From assembly GCA_023392125.1 (NCBI GenBank), contig JAEVZS010000025.1, forward strand, positions 1 to 34,276: 34,276 nt of DNA. The letters are read 5' to 3'. Within the stretch, counting starts at the first letter, position 1, and each line of letters starts with the position of its first letter. The notes under the pieces are model-generated. The model did no database searches and was not told where the DNA came from. It saw nothing but the letters and a program-made list of their open reading frames with translations. The DNA comes from Bacteroidota bacterium (GTDB lineage: Bacteria > Bacteroidota > Bacteroidia > Cytophagales > Cytophagaceae). Positions 32,282-34,276 of the stretch are shown here, piece by piece. The position numbers were made by a program, and so were the translations under genes.

Positions 32282-32797
32282 TTACTTGTTTCTGATCAGT
32301 TCCAGATCTCTGTCGCTGACAGACGAAATCGAATAGCGAACATTCCCCCTCGCTATATGAATCTCGTCCAGCATATCGACCAGGTTTCTGTATTTTGATT
32401 TTTTACCCGGCTTAATAATGACCACCAGATCTTCTTTCAATACAGCGCTTTTCTGCTCTACTGCCCTGCGTATTCCCTGATCTGAAAAGTCCGTTTCCTG
32501 TACTTCCGGATTCTGATAACCCATGTACCAGTATACCTTATCTTCTTCCCCCAGAATCACGGTCATCGTCCGTGATTCCTTTATTTCCATTTTCCTGTCA
32601 TCGTCTGTTTTGTCGGGCATGTTTACCTCCATCGTCTGGGGTTGACTGAAGGAAGTGGTCAGCATAAAAAAGGTAATCAGAAGAAACGCCAGATCCACCA
32701 TAGGTGTCATGTCTATTTTAGTAGACGCACTGTTATTCCGTTTTCTTCCTTTACCTCCCCTTCTGCCTCCACCCGAATCTGTATTTAACTCCGCCAT
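32282..32797 (-). CDS. ExbD-family proton-channel protein (second copy)
   Basis: 171 aa. After a basic, Gly-rich N-tail comes the single membrane helix with the conserved aspartate: KIDMTPMVDLAFLLITFFML, Asp35 being the proton-relay residue. The periplasmic domain follows (MEVNMPDKTDDDRK, then VVIIKPGKKSKYRNLVDMLDE, NVRYSISSVSD). It pairs with ExbB and TonB in the inner membrane. It starts 8 nt after the first exbD and has a different sequence and shorter periplasmic domain, so the two are not recent duplicates. Confidence 0.92.
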   Translation of the reverse strand: MAELNTDSGGGRRGGKGRKRNNSASTKIDMTPMVDLAFLLITFFMLTTSFSQPQTMEVNMPDKTDDDRKMEIKESRTMTVILGEEDKVYWYMGYQNPEVQETDFSDQGIRRAVEQKSAVLKEDLVVIIKPGKKSKYRNLVDMLDEIHIARGNVRYSISSVSDRDLELIRNK

Positions 32798-32805
32798 ATC
32801 GTGTC

Positions 32806-33402
32806 TTATTCAGGTTTAGCCTGCAAACTGGTCACAAACTTGAATTTGTTGATATCCAGCTCCTGCAAGGTCGAAATAATTGTTTCCACTACCGGATAAT
32901 CCAGATCCAGATCCGCTTTGATCGCGATTTCCGCTTTTGGATTCGTCCATTTTGCCAGCTTTACCAGTTCTTTCAGTTCATTGTTGGTCGAATCGACCGG
33001 AATCCCTTTCTGCATTCTGCCCCGGTCACTCTTGGTCGCTCTCAGCAAAGGCTTCAGATCCGAAATCGCTGTTCCGAATTCCGGAATACGGGTAAACTCC
33101 TTTTTTTCGGCACCGGTATAGCTGATCTTGTACCGTGAAGCAATCTGATCCAGCAATTTGCCACGATCAGCCTCTCCTTCCATTCCGAAAAAAACAGCAC
33201 CTGATTTCTCTACCGATAATACAATCAGATCCGACTCCGGTAATTTGTTTTTGGAGAAGGAAGCCGGTATTGTTACATCTGCAACTTCGGGCGCTTTAAA
33301 CTTGGTGGCCAGCATAAAAAAGGTAAGCAACAGAAACGCCATATCACACATAGCGGTCATGTCAAGAGAGATTACCCTTCGTTGCGCTCGTATTCTTGCC
33401 AT
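32806..33402 (-). CDS. ExbD-family proton-channel protein (first copy)
   Basis: 198 aa. The membrane helix begins almost at once: ISLDMTAMCDMAFLLLTFFM with the proton-relay Asp20. The periplasmic domain is larger than usual, with an extra section around 80-140 (GTAISDLKPLLRATKSDRGR) before the closing AEIAIKADLDLDYPVVE and NKFKFVTSLQA. Two consecutive, unlike ExbD genes are normal in Bacteroidota TonB operons. It starts 12 nt after exbB. Confidence 0.92.
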   Translation of the reverse strand: MARIRAQRRVISLDMTAMCDMAFLLLTFFMLATKFKAPEVADVTIPASFSKNKLPESDLIVLSVEKSGAVFFGMEGEADRGKLLDQIASRYKISYTGAEKKEFTRIPEFGTAISDLKPLLRATKSDRGRMQKGIPVDSTNNELKELVKLAKWTNPKAEIAIKADLDLDYPVVETIISTLQELDINKFKFVTSLQAKPE

Positions 33403-33414
33403 AGTTATATACGA

Positions 33415-34275
33415 TTAAACACCTGCGTTTTCTTCTCTGAGTACTTCGATTGACTGACCACGATTTTTGTTTCTCGTAGCTGAGGCTATCTGCTGTGTAA
33501 TGGTAAAACCAATCTCATCGATATGGAATACCAGAGAGTCAATACGACTTGTAAAGTAATTGTATGACCAGATCGCCAGTGTGGATGAAGCAATACCAAG
33601 CGCTGTGTTGATAAGAGCTTCTGAGATACCGTTGGCAAGCGCAGAAGCATCAGGCGCCCCGGTAGTAGCCAGTGCCGCAAATGCTTTGATCATGCCCACC
33701 ACGGTACCCAGAAGTCCTACCAACGTAGCAGTAGAAGCAAGTGAAGCGATAATCGTCAGATTTTTTTCCAGTACCGGAAGTTCCAGAGCCAGAGCTTCTT
33801 CAATTTCCTGCTGAGCCGCCTGCTTTTTTTGCTCTCTGGTCGTTTCGGTATCCGATACGATGGATGTATAATGTTTGAGTACAGCCTGAATAACATTGCC
33901 GACTGAACCTTTCTGGCGCTCGCAGCGCTGCAACGCCGAAGCAATCTGCCCCTGTTTGACATCCCCTTTTACATTGCGGATAAAGGTAGCCAGGCTGTCC
34001 CGGCCGTATGCCTTTCCAAGGGTAATAAAGCGTTCGATGGAGAAGGTCACAACCAGAAGAAAGAAAGAAATCAATACGGGGACAATCACCCCACCCTTGT
34101 ATATAATTCCGAGATAATTGAGCGGATCGCCTTTGACGGGATCTCCGTTGCTGAAATTGCCCGCGTTGCCCAGTACCAGATAAAACAAGGTATAGGACAG
34201 AATAAGAGTAAGCGGAATCACGATAAGCGCGAATACCGATTTTAGCTGGTCGGTTAGATTTCCTGAATTGTTCAT
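33415..34275 (-). CDS. exbB: ExbB/TolQ/MotA-family proton channel protein
   Basis: 286 aa; the ATG at 34273-34275 is next to the window edge. A Bacteroidota-type extra N-terminal helix (LIVIPLTLILSYTLFYLVLG) is followed by the three ExbB helices: VPVLISFFLLVVTFSIERF, then LTIIASLASTATLVGLLGTV in the MotA/TolQ/ExbB domain, and ALINTALGIASSTLAIWSYN. The cytoplasmic loop between the first two ExbB helices contains a Glu/Gln-rich segment. It forms the stator channel for ExbD and TonB and is the first gene of the operon visible here; an upstream gene or promoter would be outside the window. Confidence 0.93.
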   Translation of the reverse strand: MNNSGNLTDQLKSVFALIVIPLTLILSYTLFYLVLGNAGNFSNGDPVKGDPLNYLGIIYKGGVIVPVLISFFLLVVTFSIERFITLGKAYGRDSLATFIRNVKGDVKQGQIASALQRCERQKGSVGNVIQAVLKHYTSIVSDTETTREQKKQAAQQEIEEALALELPVLEKNLTIIASLASTATLVGLLGTVVGMIKAFAALATTGAPDASALANGISEALINTALGIASSTLAIWSYNYFTSRIDSLVFHIDEIGFTITQQIASATRNKNRGQSIEVLREENAGV

Positions 34276-34276
34276 G

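Noticed and set aside
1..34276. CRISPR arrays, IS elements, prophage
   Set aside because: No regularly spaced repeats, transposase, integrase or phage structural genes were found on either strand.

Overview
The window is a piece of a Bacteroidota chromosome, probably Cytophagia or Sphingobacteriia; the order cannot be fixed from the sequence. Evidence: a SusC/SusD pair, several secreted proteins with type IX secretion (T9SS) C-terminal sorting tails, an ExbB-ExbD-ExbD-TonB operon, promoters of the Bacteroidota type (TAnnTTTG at about -7), weak Shine-Dalgarno sequences and no encoded tRNA CCA end. No phage, IS element or CRISPR array was found, but there is one orphan KilA-N gene.

Layout. Positions 1-2150 (+) hold the tail of a large T9SS surface protein, the frameshifted remnant of another T9SS tail with its own terminator, and a complete small T9SS protein. 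Positions 2254-3976 (+) hold an ABC-F ATPase. Positions 4056-8550 (-) hold a four-gene operon behind a well-formed SAM-I riboswitch: a MetY-like PLP-fold protein that has lost its catalytic lysine, an alpha/beta hydrolase, an alkylglycerol-monooxygenase-like di-iron hydroxylase and a TIGR01777 epimerase-like protein. A KilA-N gene (8734-9579, -) with a 26-bp perfect palindrome inside its coding sequence separates this from the next operon.

Positions 9757-22015 (-) are read in the order SusC, SusD, three tandem paralogous DoxX-like membrane proteins, a phytoene-desaturase-like FAD protein and a YeiH-type (UPF0324) transporter. This is the best candidate for an undescribed system: outer-membrane uptake joined to a multi-subunit inner-membrane redox or sulfur module. 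A structured leader and a tRNA-Cys gene with an extra acceptor-stem base lie upstream of it.

Positions 22945-25762 (+) hold lysA and a propeller-like T9SS protein. Positions 25863-27237 (-) hold a Crp/Fnr regulator and an SDR oxidoreductase, with an FNR-like palindrome between them. Positions 27819-29318 (+) hold an unrecognised polytopic membrane protein. Positions 29319-29776 hold palindromic elements and terminators. Positions 29777-34275 (-) hold the ExbB-ExbD-ExbD-TonB operon with a PstS-like lipoprotein, followed by a 1-Cys peroxiredoxin. The TonB complex could energise the SusC receptor encoded in the same window, although Bacteroidota genomes usually carry several TonB systems.
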